Of a stretch of DNA of 64,000 nt, positions 33,080 through 41,432 are shown one piece after another. The position numbers were made by a program, and so were the translations under genes. Below the pieces are notes generated by a model. That model did no database searches and was not told where the DNA came from. It was given only the letters and a program-made list of their open reading frames with translations. Position 1 is the first letter of the stretch, and each line of letters begins with the position of its first letter. The DNA comes from JACIYW01 sp014359745 (lineage in GTDB: Bacteria > Pseudomonadota > Alphaproteobacteria > Rhodobacterales > Rhodobacteraceae). The stretch spans positions 1-64,000 of the forward strand of contig JBNPWE010000007.1 of assembly GCA_050433985.1 (NCBI GenBank), given 5' to 3'.

Positions 33080-33773
33080 GTCCGAACCCGTTTTGATGCT
33101 GCGCGATGCCGGTCTGACCTTGGCAGGTAATGCCGGCCCGGTCGAGGTGCTGCGGGGCATCACGCTGTCGGTTGGCAAGGGGGAAACGCTGGGGCTGGTC
33201 GGGCCGTCGGGGTCGGGCAAGTCATCTCTCCTCATGCTGATGGGCGGGTTGGAACGGGCGACGGCGGGCACGGTGCACGCGCTTGGCCATGATCTGACCG
33301 CGATGAACGAGGATCAGCTTGCCCGCTTTCGCAGGGGGAATATGGGGGTTGTTTTTCAATCTTTCCACCTGATCCCGACGATGACGGCGCTGGAAAATGT
33401 CGCAACGCCGCTGGAACTGGCCGGGGTGCGCGATGCGTTCGGGCGGGCCGAGGCGGAATTGCGCGCCGTGGGCCTTGCCGCGCGGATGGATCATTATCCC
33501 GTGCAGATGTCGGGCGGTGAACAACAGCGCGTGGCGCTGGCGCGCGCCGCGGCGCCGCGCCCGAAGGTGCTGCTGGCGGATGAGCCGACCGGCAATCTGG
33601 ACGGGGTGAACGGGCAGGCGATCATGGATCTGTTGTTCGGTCTGCGCGATGCGCATGGTGCGACGCTGATCCTTGTCACCCACGCGCCCGATCTGGCGGC
33701 GCGCTGCGACCGGGTGGTGCGGTTGAAGGACGGGCGCATAGACGCCGACGCTTTGCAACGGGCCGCCGAATGA
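33078..33773 (+). CDS. ybbA: ABC transporter ATPase, YbbA (LolD-like)
   Basis: This 231-residue ATPase has Walker A GPSGSGKS (42-49), the Q-loop VFQSFHLIPTMTALEN, the signature MSGGEQQR and Walker B VLLADEPTGNLD. It belongs to the MacB/LolD-type group that energises FtsX-fold permeases. It overlaps ybbP by 4 bp. A GAGGA ribosome-binding site precedes the ATG at 33078. The operon is divergent from tesA, as in enterobacteria. Confidence 0.92.
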   Translation: MSEPVLMLRDAGLTLAGNAGPVEVLRGITLSVGKGETLGLVGPSGSGKSSLLMLMGGLERATAGTVHALGHDLTAMNEDQLARFRRGNMGVVFQSFHLIPTMTALENVATPLELAGVRDAFGRAEAELRAVGLAARMDHYPVQMSGGEQQRVALARAAAPRPKVLLADEPTGNLDGVNGQAIMDLLFGLRDAHGATLILVTHAPDLAARCDRVVRLKDGRIDADALQRAAE

Positions 33774-36310
33774 CGGGGATCGCATTGGCCTGGCGCATCG
33801 CCTGGCGCGAATTGCGCGGCGGGCTGGCGGGTTTTCGGGTGTTTCTGGCCTGCCTGGCGCTGGGGGTTGGTGCGATTGCCGCGGTGGGCACGGTGCAGGT
33901 CAGCCTTGAACGGGGGCTGAGCGATCAGGGCGCGGTCTTGCTGGGCGGCGACGCCGAGATGGGATTCACCTATCGCTTCGCCTCGGAGGACGAGCGCCGG
34001 TTCATGAAACGCCGCGCCGCGGCGGTGTCGGAGGTGGTCGATTTCCGGTCGATGGCCGTGGTGGGCACGGGCGATACGACTGAGCGCGCGCTGACGCAGG
34101 TCAAGGGCGTGGACGCGGCCTATCCGCTCTTGGGGCAGGTAGAGTTGCAACCGGCGATGCCGCTGGCCGAGGCGCTGGCGGTGCGGGGTGGTCTGCCCGG
34201 CGGGGTGATGGACAAGGTGCTGGTGGATCGGCTGGGGATGAAGCCCGGCGATATCTTTCGCCTTGGCATGCAGGATTTTCGCCTGACCGCCGCGCTGATC
34301 CGCGAACCAGATGCGGCGGCGGGGGGATTCAGCTTGGGTCCGCGCACCATCGTTGCGACCGGGGCCCTGCTGACTGGGTCTGAACTGTTGGGGCCGGGGA
34401 CGCTTTTTGAAACGAAATATCGTTTGCTGCTGCCCGAGGGCGCCAGCCTGCCCGCCGTGAAGGCCCGTGCCGAAGCGCGGTTTCGCGACACCGGCATGCG
34501 CTGGCAGGACCGGCGCAATGGCGCGCCGGGCGTCAGCCGGTTTGTGGAACGGATCGGGGCGTTCCTGGTGCTGGTCGGGCTGGCGGGGCTGGCGGTGGGC
34601 GGGGTTGGCGTATCGGCCGCCGTGCGCTCCTATCTTGATGGCAAGGCGGCGGTGATTGCCACGCTGCGTACGCTGGGGGCCGAGGGGTGGTTGATATTCC
34701 TGATTTACCTGATGCAGGTCGGCGTGCTGACGGCGGCGGGGGTTGTGCTGGGCCTGATCCTGGGGGCGGGCGTGCCGCTGCTGTTCGCGCCGCTGATCGC
34801 ATCGGCGCTGCCGATTCCGGTGGCGTTTTCTGTCTATCCCGCGCCGCTGGCCGAGGCGGCGCTTTACGGGGTGCTGACGGCGCTTTTGTTCACGCTTTGG
34901 CCGCTGGGGCGCACGGCGCAGGTGCGGGCCGCGGCGCTTTATCGCGGCGTCATGCCGGGGGACCGGCGCTGGCCGGGGGTGCGGATGCTGGTGGTGCTGG
35001 CCGCAGTTCTGGCGCTTCTGGTGGCGGCATCGGTGTGGTTTTCGGGGGTGCCGCGTCTGGCGCTGGGCACGGCGGCGGGCATTCTGGGCGCGCTGGTGGT
35101 GCTGGCGTTGGCGGCTGTGGCGGTGCGCTGGCTGGCGCGGCGCGGCGCGCGGGCGCGGCGGCTGCGCGGCAAGACCGCGCTGCGTCTGGCGCTGGGCGCG
35201 GTGGGCGGGCCGGGCGAGGCCTCGGCCTCGGTCATCCTGTCGCTGGGGCTGGGGCTGGCGGTGCTGGCGGCGGTGGGGCAGATCGACGCCAACCTGCGCC
35301 GCGCAATTGACCGCGATCTGCCGGATCGGGCGCCAAGCTATTTCTTTGTCGATATACAGGGCGATCAGATGGCCGGGTTCATGGACCGGCTGAACCGGGA
35401 TCCGGCTGTCTTGAAAGTGGAAAGCGCGCCGATGCTGCGCGGCGTGATCACCCGCATCAACGGCCGCCCGGCGCGCGAGGTGGCGGGCAATCACTGGGTT
35501 CTGCGCGGCGATCGCGGCGTGACCTATGCCGACCGGATGCCCGCCAATACCACGCTGACCGTCGGCACCTGGTGGCCCGAGGGCTATCAAGGCCCGCCCC
35601 TGATCAGCTTTGCCGCCGAGGAGGGCGCGGAACTTGGCCTGAAGCTGGGTGACAGGATCACCGTCAACATCCTGGGCCGCGATATCGAGGCCACGATCAC
35701 CAGTTTCCGCGAGGTGGATTTTTCGACCGCCGGGATCGGTTTCGTGCTGACAATGAATCCCGGTGCGCTGGCCGGTGCGCCGCATACGTTCATTTCGACC
35801 GTCTATGCGACGCCCGAGGCAGAGGCCCCGATCCTGCGCGATCTGGCCAGTGCCTATCCGAACATCACCGCGATCCGCATCCGCGATGTGGTGGCGCGCG
35901 TCAGCGAGGCGCTGGGCGCCATTGCGGCGGCCACATCCTATGCGGCGGCCGCGACGCTGGTGACGGGATTTGTCGTGCTGATCGGGGCGGCGGCGGCGGG
36001 CGAGAGGGCGCGGGTGTTCGAGGCGGCGGTTCTGAAGACCATCGGCGCGACGCGGGGGCGGATATTGTGGTCTTTCGCGCTGCGCTCGGCGGTGCTGGGG
36101 GCCGCGGCAGGCGGGGTGGCGGTGATCGCCGGCGGGTTGGCCGGTTGGGCGGTGATGGTGTTCGTGATGGAGGCATCCTTCCGGTTTGAGCCGCTGTCGG
36201 CCCTTGCAATCATTCTGGGGGGGATTGTCGCCACGCTGCTTGCGGGGCTGGGCTTTGCCCTGCGACCGCTCGCGGCGCGCCCGGCGCGGGTGTTGCGGGC
36301 GCAGGACTGA
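33770..36310 (+). CDS. ybbP: FtsX/MacB-like ABC permease, YbbP
   Basis: This 846-residue inner-membrane protein has one N-terminal helix, a large periplasmic domain (about 45-250), three helices near 250-380, further helices at about 400-510, a second periplasmic domain (about 520-700) and a C-terminal FtsX-like set near 715-835 ending in LRPLAARPARVLRAQD. The duplicated FtsX arrangement matches YbbP. Together with YbbA it is likely a lipid- or lipoprotein-handling transporter; the substrate is not established. Confidence 0.9.
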   Translation: MTGIALAWRIAWRELRGGLAGFRVFLACLALGVGAIAAVGTVQVSLERGLSDQGAVLLGGDAEMGFTYRFASEDERRFMKRRAAAVSEVVDFRSMAVVGTGDTTERALTQVKGVDAAYPLLGQVELQPAMPLAEALAVRGGLPGGVMDKVLVDRLGMKPGDIFRLGMQDFRLTAALIREPDAAAGGFSLGPRTIVATGALLTGSELLGPGTLFETKYRLLLPEGASLPAVKARAEARFRDTGMRWQDRRNGAPGVSRFVERIGAFLVLVGLAGLAVGGVGVSAAVRSYLDGKAAVIATLRTLGAEGWLIFLIYLMQVGVLTAAGVVLGLILGAGVPLLFAPLIASALPIPVAFSVYPAPLAEAALYGVLTALLFTLWPLGRTAQVRAAALYRGVMPGDRRWPGVRMLVVLAAVLALLVAASVWFSGVPRLALGTAAGILGALVVLALAAVAVRWLARRGARARRLRGKTALRLALGAVGGPGEASASVILSLGLGLAVLAAVGQIDANLRRAIDRDLPDRAPSYFFVDIQGDQMAGFMDRLNRDPAVLKVESAPMLRGVITRINGRPAREVAGNHWVLRGDRGVTYADRMPANTTLTVGTWWPEGYQGPPLISFAAEEGAELGLKLGDRITVNILGRDIEATITSFREVDFSTAGIGFVLTMNPGALAGAPHTFISTVYATPEAEAPILRDLASAYPNITAIRIRDVVARVSEALGAIAAATSYAAAATLVTGFVVLIGAAAAGERARVFEAAVLKTIGATRGRILWSFALRSAVLGAAAGGVAVIAGGLAGWAVMVFVMEASFRFEPLSALAIILGGIVATLLAGLGFALRPLAARPARVLRAQD

Positions 36311-36332
36311 TCGGGAACGCGGGGTGGCGGGC

Positions 36333-36353
36333 AGGGGGGCTGTCTGCCCCCCT
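36333..36353. terminator. GC hairpin after ybbP
   Basis: A perfect 8-bp stem AGGGGGGC / GCCCCCCT with a TGTCT loop lies 22 bp after the ybbP stop and just before the short repeat. It has no T-run of its own, but ATTTTTT of the repeat follows about 28 bp later. Confidence 0.4.
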
Positions 36354-36370
36354 CGGCCTGCGGCCTCACC

Positions 36371-36403
36371 CCCCGAGAGTATTTTTTCAAGGTGATGCGA
36401 AAA
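36371..36403 (+). repeat. Dispersed 3'-end repeat, short form (after ybbP)
   Basis: CGAGAGTATTTTTTCAAGGT followed by GATGCGAAAA matches the element core (GAGTATTTTT...CAAGATGA). It lies about 60 bp after ybbP and is in sense orientation to it, in a tandem interval before accA. Confidence 0.7.
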
Positions 36404-36475
36404 CAGGGCAGGGGCACGGCGTTGCAAATGCGGGTGAGGGCGGGCATATAGCCCCTGTCGGTAAAGGGATGCGTG

Positions 36476-37435
36476 ATGCAATATCTTGAGTTCGAGAAAT
36501 CACTGGCCGAGATCGAGGGCAAATCCGAGGAATTGCGCGCGCTGGCCCGGCAGAATACCGGCATGGATGTCGAGAAGGAGGCCGCAGCGCTGGACCGCAA
36601 GGCCGAGGCCATGTTGCGCGATCTCTACAAGGGGCTGACGCCCTGGCAGAAATGCCAGGTGGCGCGCCATCCCGACAGGCCACATTGCAAGGATTACATC
36701 GAGGCGCTGTTTACCGAATATACGCCCTTGGCCGGCGACCGGAATTTTGCCGACGATCATGCCGTGATGGGCGGTCTGGCGCGGTTCAACGATCAGCCGG
36801 TGATGGTGATCGGCCATGAGAAGGGCCATGACACCAAAAGCCGTATCGCGCGCAATTTCGGCATGGCGCGCCCCGAAGGCTATCGCAAGGCGATCCGGCT
36901 GATGGATCTGGCGCATCGGTTCGGTCTGCCGGTGATCACGCTGGTGGACACGCCCGGCGCCTATCCCGGCAAGGGCGCCGAGGAGCGCGGGCAATCCGAG
37001 GCGATCGCGCGCGCAACGCAAAAGTGCCTGTCGCTGGGGGTGCCGCTGGTGTCGGTGATTATCGGCGAGGGGGGATCGGGCGGCGCGGTGGCCTTTGCCA
37101 CCGCGAACCGGGTGGCGATGCTGGAACATTCGGTTTATTCGGTGATCTCGCCCGAGGGCTGTGCGTCGATCCTGTGGAAGGATGCCGACAAGATGCGCGA
37201 GGCGGCCGAGGCGTTGCGCCTGACCGCGCAGGATCTGGAAAAGCTGGGTGTCATCGACCGGGTGATCGCCGAGCCGTTGGGCGGCGCACAGCGCGACCGT
37301 GCGGCGGCGATCGCGTCGGTGGGCAAGGCGCTGGGTGCGATGCTGAAGGATCTGGCGGGCAAGAAGCCCGATGCGCTGGTTCGGGCGCGCAGGCAGAAGT
37401 TTCTGGAGATCGGCGGCAAGGGCCTGGCCGCGTGA
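36476..37435 (+). CDS. accA: Acetyl-CoA carboxylase carboxyltransferase alpha subunit
   Basis: This protein of about 319 residues forms, with AccD, the transferase that moves CO2 from biotin to acetyl-CoA in fatty acid synthesis. The N-terminal coiled region YLEFEKSLAEIEGK, the central PEGYRKAIRLMDLAHRFGLP, DTPGAYPGKGAEERGQSEAI, the oxyanion region GEGGSGGAVAF and SPEGCASILWKDA are present. The ATG at 36476 has AAAGGG at seven bases; an overlapping GTG at 36473 is less likely. Confidence 0.97.
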   Translation: MQYLEFEKSLAEIEGKSEELRALARQNTGMDVEKEAAALDRKAEAMLRDLYKGLTPWQKCQVARHPDRPHCKDYIEALFTEYTPLAGDRNFADDHAVMGGLARFNDQPVMVIGHEKGHDTKSRIARNFGMARPEGYRKAIRLMDLAHRFGLPVITLVDTPGAYPGKGAEERGQSEAIARATQKCLSLGVPLVSVIIGEGGSGGAVAFATANRVAMLEHSVYSVISPEGCASILWKDADKMREAAEALRLTAQDLEKLGVIDRVIAEPLGGAQRDRAAAIASVGKALGAMLKDLAGKKPDALVRARRQKFLEIGGKGLAA

Positions 37436-37468
37436 TGGATTGGGCCGCGTAAAGGGGCCGGGGCGCGG

Positions 37469-38203
37469 TTACGGGGCGGTGTAACCCGCCTCGGCCATCA
37501 GGCGGTTGGAACAGGCTTCGACCGTTTCCTGAAGCCGGGCCATGAACACATCGCGGGGCAGGCCCGCGGGCATCTGCGGCAGGAATTCCACGACCGCCAG
37601 GCCGGGTTTTCGGAACACGCCGCCGCGGGGCCAGAACAGGCCGACGTTGGTGCCCGCGGGCACACAGGGCTGGCCAAGTTCCTCGTAGATCAGGCCGGTG
37701 CCGATCTTGTAGGGCAGGTTGGCGCCCGGCGCGGTGCGGGTGCCCTGGGGATAGATCACCAGTTGACCGGCTTCGGCGCGGCCTTCGGTCACGGCCCCCA
37801 TCAGCTTGGCGATGGCGCGGCCGCGTTTGCCGCGATCCACCGGGATGCAGCCGATCTGGCGAGAATACCAGCCCACTATGGGCGTGCGCAGCAGTTCCTG
37901 TTTCATGATGAAACGCGGGTGCGGGGTGACCGAAACGATCATTATGATATCAAAGAACGATTGGTGCTTTGCCGCGATCATTACCGCGCCCTGTGGCGGG
38001 GTGCCGCGGATTTCCGAGCGCAGGCCGACGATGACGCGGGCCGCCCAGCGCGCGAACCGGCAAAAGCCGTGCACCGCCCCGTAAGCGCCGCGTCGGCTGA
38101 CCAGGGCCCAGGGCAGATAGATCAGCCCGATCACCGGCATCGAGGTGTAAAGCACGATCTGGAAAACGATCGACCGGATCCATTGCAGCAGATTTGCCAT
38201 CAT
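37469..38203 (-). CDS. plsC: 1-acyl-sn-glycerol-3-phosphate acyltransferase
   Basis: This 244-residue membrane-associated enzyme makes phosphatidic acid. The acyltransferase motifs are the catalytic H80-X4-D85 (HQSFFD) and YPQGTR (151-156), where Gln replaces the Glu of the common EGTR form, a variant I consider normal in this clade. A hydrophobic N-terminal helix (about 13-33) anchors it. Its start overlaps the ftsX stop (ATGA), so ftsE-ftsX-plsC form one unit. Confidence 0.9.
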   Translation of the reverse strand: MMANLLQWIRSIVFQIVLYTSMPVIGLIYLPWALVSRRGAYGAVHGFCRFARWAARVIVGLRSEIRGTPPQGAVMIAAKHQSFFDIIMIVSVTPHPRFIMKQELLRTPIVGWYSRQIGCIPVDRGKRGRAIAKLMGAVTEGRAEAGQLVIYPQGTRTAPGANLPYKIGTGLIYEELGQPCVPAGTNVGLFWPRGGVFRKPGLAVVEFLPQMPAGLPRDVFMARLQETVEACSNRLMAEAGYTAP

Positions 38204-39096
38204 GTCAGTTCCTTGAGGCGACGCAGCGCGGCGGCGCGGGTGGCGATGAAAGCCGTGATCGCGGCGAAGGGCGGGATCAAGAGCGGGCTGAGCCATTCTG
38301 CGCCGTGAAAGCCGATGTCGGTCAGGAAGGCCCCGGTTGCGGGATCGCCCGGCATCAGGGCCAAGGCCAGCATGCCAAGCGCGGTTCCCGCCACCGCCCC
38401 GCCAAAGGCGCGCAGGGTGAACCGGCGCACGAAGGCGCGCGCGATGAACGCATCGCGCGCCCCGATCAGGCGCAGCACCGTGATCACCTGCGCATTCGCC
38501 GAAAGGGCGGCCTGTGCGGCCAGAACGATCATCGCGGCCACGGTTGCGCCGATCAGCCCGATCGCGGCAAAGCCAAGGCTGCGAAGCCGGGCGGCGGCGC
38601 GGACCAGTGGCTGACGCCAGCGGGTGTGATCGTCCAGCACCGCGCCGGGGGCCTCGGCGCTCAGGCGCAGGCGCAGGGACTGGGCGTCAAAGCCCGGTGC
38701 GGCGGTTCTGACCGCGATCAGCTGCGGAATGGCAAGGCTTTCGATCGGCAGATCGGGACCGAACCAGGGTTCCAGCAGGGCGCGGCTTTCCTCGACCGGC
38801 AGCACGCGCGCCTCGGTGACGCCGGGGGTGGTGCGCAGGATTTCCTGAACGATGGCGGTTTGCGTTTCCATCTGGCCCTGGGGGGCGGCGATGCGGATGG
38901 TGGCTGTATCGGCGAGGGCGGCATCCCAACGGTCGGCCATCCGGCCGGCAGCCAGCGCCAGCGCCAGCGCGAACACCGCCAGGAACGCCATGGCGGCGGC
39001 GCTGAAGATGGTCAGCCGCGCGGTAAACCCCGAAGGCGGCACCACGCGCCCGGTGTTGCCCTCGGCCCGTTGCAGGAAGGTGCCGGGCCGGATCAC
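38200..39096 (-). CDS. ftsX: Cell division protein FtsX-like permease
   Basis: This 298-residue protein has four predicted membrane helices (about 27-50, 170-195, 220-245 and 265-285) and a large extracytoplasmic loop between the first two, the FtsX arrangement. It pairs with FtsE to control peptidoglycan hydrolases at the septum. The GTG start at 39096 overlaps the ftsE stop (GTGA). In Rhodobacterales the FtsX sequence is divergent, so the assignment relies partly on the adjacent ftsE. Confidence 0.88.
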   Translation of the reverse strand: MIRPGTFLQRAEGNTGRVVPPSGFTARLTIFSAAAMAFLAVFALALALAAGRMADRWDAALADTATIRIAAPQGQMETQTAIVQEILRTTPGVTEARVLPVEESRALLEPWFGPDLPIESLAIPQLIAVRTAAPGFDAQSLRLRLSAEAPGAVLDDHTRWRQPLVRAAARLRSLGFAAIGLIGATVAAMIVLAAQAALSANAQVITVLRLIGARDAFIARAFVRRFTLRAFGGAVAGTALGMLALALMPGDPATGAFLTDIGFHGAEWLSPLLIPPFAAITAFIATRAAALRRLKELT

Positions 39097-39770
39097 AGAT
39101 CTGCCCCGGCGGTGGTCAGGCGTCGGCCGCTGATGCGCAGGACACGGGCCGATACCTCGGCCTTGGCGGTGCGGATCAGGTTCAGGTCATGGGTGGCGAT
39201 CAGGATCGCCTTGCCCATCCGGTTCAGTTCGATCAACAGGCGCAAAAGCCGCAGCGACATTTCCCAGTCAAGGTTGCCGGTGGGTTCGTCGGCAAGGATC
39301 ACGTCGGGGGACATGATCACCGCGCGCGCCAGCGCCGCGCGCTGCCGCTCTCCTCCCGACAGCGAGGGGGGCAGGGCATCGGCGTGGGAACCCAGGCCAA
39401 CCCAGTCAAGCAGGGCGCGCAGGTCATCTGCGGCTTCGGCGGGGTCACGACCGGCGGCCAGCAGCGGCAGGGCGATGTTTTCCGACAGTGGCAGGTGATC
39501 CAGAAACCGGCAATCCTGATGCACGATCCCGATACGCCGCCGCGTATCGGCCATGGCATCGCGCGACATGGTGCGCAGATCCTGCCCGAACAGGTGCACG
39601 CGCCCGGCGCTGGGCACAAGTTCACCGTAACAGATCTTGAGAAAGGTACTTTTCCCGGCGCCCGACGGCCCGGTCAAAAAATGGAATGACCCCGGCACCA
39701 GTTCGTGCGTCATGTCAGACAACAATTCCCCACCGCCATAGCTGTGGGCAACATTTTCCAGCGCGATCAC
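39093..39770 (-). CDS. ftsE: Cell division ATP-binding protein FtsE
   Basis: This 225-residue ABC ATPase has Walker A GPSGAGKST, the Q-loop region IGIVHQDCRFLDHLPL, signature LSGGERQR and Walker B VILADEPTGNLDW. The pattern FLDHLPLSENIALPL is typical for FtsE. I chose the GTG at 39770 because AGGAG lies about eight bases upstream and the protein then begins VIALENVAHSYGGG, as in relatives. It is divergent from the zinc-ribbon gene across about 147 bp. Confidence 0.92.
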   Translation of the reverse strand: MIALENVAHSYGGGELLSDMTHELVPGSFHFLTGPSGAGKSTFLKICYGELVPSAGRVHLFGQDLRTMSRDAMADTRRRIGIVHQDCRFLDHLPLSENIALPLLAAGRDPAEAADDLRALLDWVGLGSHADALPPSLSGGERQRAALARAVIMSPDVILADEPTGNLDWEMSLRLLRLLIELNRMGKAILIATHDLNLIRTAKAEVSARVLRISGRRLTTAGADL

Positions 39771-39917
39771 CGGCCACTCCTGCAAAAGACGTGACAGTTT
39801 CGCCCAGCGCGGCAGGAGATTCAATCGGTTCCGGCACAAATGCTTGGATTAGTCTCAGGTGCAGGCTACAATATGCCGGTTGAATGGAAACAAAAGATTT
39901 CCGGAATGTGGGGTCCG

Positions 39918-40805
39918 ATGCGATTGATCTGCCCGAACTGCGATGCCCAGTATGAAGTGGACGACAGCGCCATTCCCGCTGAAGGCCGCGATGTTCAATG
40001 TTCCAATTGCGGGCATACCTGGTTTCATGCGCAGGGGGATCCGGTTGATCCGCCCGCAGGGGAACCAGAGGTCGGCTTCGAAGAACCCGAATACGAAACC
40101 CCGGCATACCAGGAACAGGCGCAACACGGACCCGTGCCGCCCCAAGGCGACGGGGCCAATGCGGATGCGGCGGCGCGCGTGTCGCCGACGGGCGACGATT
40201 TCGAGGAAGAAGAGGACGCAACGGTGCTGCCCCAGGCCGTGGCGGCGCTTGCGGCCACCGCAGCGCCGCAGCGGCGCGGGCTTGATGCGAATGTGGCCGC
40301 CCTGTTGCGCGAAGAGGCAGAGCGCGAACAGCAGGCCCGCCGTGCCGAAAGCGGCGGGCTGGAATCGCAGGCCGATCTGGGGCTTGAGGCGGCGCTTGCC
40401 AAAGGCCGGACCGGTCGCGCGGATCGGGCCGCCAAAGACCCGTTCGCCGATGACAACGACACCCAGACGCCGCAAACCACCCGAACGGGCCGCGCGGCTT
40501 TGCCCGATATCGATCAGATCAACGCTACCCTCAACGCCTCGGACGATCACGCCGATCACATGCGCGCAGAGTCCCCCGCGCCGGACACCAGCGATCCGCG
40601 GCGCGGCTTTCGGCTGGGGTTCGGGATTGCGTTGCTTGCCGGGGTTGCGGTTTGGGCGGTCTATGTCTTTACACCGCAGATCGTGGCACAGGTGCCCGCG
40701 GCCGAAACCGCCCTGGCCGCGCTTGGTGGCGGGATCGATGCGGTCAGGATATGGCTGGATCAGATCATGCGTCAGGTCATCGCCTCGATCAACGGTTCGG
40801 CGTGA
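39918..40805 (+). CDS. MJ0042-type zinc-ribbon, single-pass membrane protein
   Basis: This 295-residue protein starts MRLICPNCDAQYEVDDS, an MJ0042 zinc ribbon with C5, C8, C28 and C31. A long acidic disordered region (about 40-230) leads to one membrane helix (about 233-252, GFGIALLAGVAVWAVYVF) and a short C-terminal tail. Such proteins commonly sit divergent from ftsE in Rhodobacterales, which may point to an envelope or division role. No enzymatic function is suggested. Confidence 0.85.
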   Translation: MRLICPNCDAQYEVDDSAIPAEGRDVQCSNCGHTWFHAQGDPVDPPAGEPEVGFEEPEYETPAYQEQAQHGPVPPQGDGANADAAARVSPTGDDFEEEEDATVLPQAVAALAATAAPQRRGLDANVAALLREEAEREQQARRAESGGLESQADLGLEAALAKGRTGRADRAAKDPFADDNDTQTPQTTRTGRAALPDIDQINATLNASDDHADHMRAESPAPDTSDPRRGFRLGFGIALLAGVAVWAVYVFTPQIVAQVPAAETALAALGGGIDAVRIWLDQIMRQVIASINGSA

Positions 40806-40909
40806 TCGGCCATTTGGCGTAATCGGCGGCGCGCCCTGACGATGGGGCGGAGCCGCCGGGATCGCGCCCGTTCTGGGAATCCACCGGCGCACCCCGCGCA
40901 GGGGAAGAG

Positions 40910-41251
40910 TCACGGCGCGGTGGCAGGGCCGAACAGGTCGGGGCGGGCCATGAATTCGGCCTTCGACTGATGATAGCATGTCACGACCGCCCCGATATCC
41001 ACCCCCCCGGCCCGGCCTGCCGCCGCTTCGGTTTCACCGATCTGGCACAGGGTGCCCAAGTGGCGGAAACCCAGGTTCAGCGCGCTGCCCTTCAGGAAAT
41101 GCAGATCCTGTTCATAGCGCTTTGGATCGGGCGCGGTTGACAGGCGCGCGACGATATCCTCGACCTCTTCCAGGAACAGATCGACAACCTCGCGAAAGTC
41201 GTCCGGCCCCACCTCGGCGCGCAGTGTCGCAACCTGTTCCCAGTCGATCAT
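40910..41251 (-). CDS. HPt (histidine phosphotransfer) domain protein
   Basis: This 113-residue single-domain protein has the phospho-histidine motif HFLKGSALNLGF with H51, in a four-helix HPt bundle beginning FREVVDLFLEEVEDIV. It would relay phosphate between receiver domains. It is divergent from a REC-PP2C phosphatase gene (41433-42743), its most likely partner. No hybrid kinase lies in the window. Confidence 0.85.
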   Translation of the reverse strand: MIDWEQVATLRAEVGPDDFREVVDLFLEEVEDIVARLSTAPDPKRYEQDLHFLKGSALNLGFRHLGTLCQIGETEAAAGRAGGVDIGAVVTCYHQSKAEFMARPDLFGPATAP

Positions 41252-41432
41252 CCAAACCTCCGTCTTGTGCGGCAGGGCCGACGGTTCGGGCGCCGACCGT
41301 GCGGCACCTTGCCCTGCCACCTTGCCACCGATGCTGCACCCGACAGGATTAACACTTGGTGAGTTGAAAAAATCCTTTCGCGGGCATTTTACGCTTTACG
41401 TCCTGTTAAGGCGCGTCTGGCACTTCTGGGGC

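Noticed and set aside
33494..36481. A 995-codon open frame on the minus strand opposite ybbA/ybbP, and many other long antisense frames.
   Set aside because: High GC lengthens spurious frames. The translations are His/Arg/Gln-rich without domains, while the plus strand encodes clear YbbA and YbbP.
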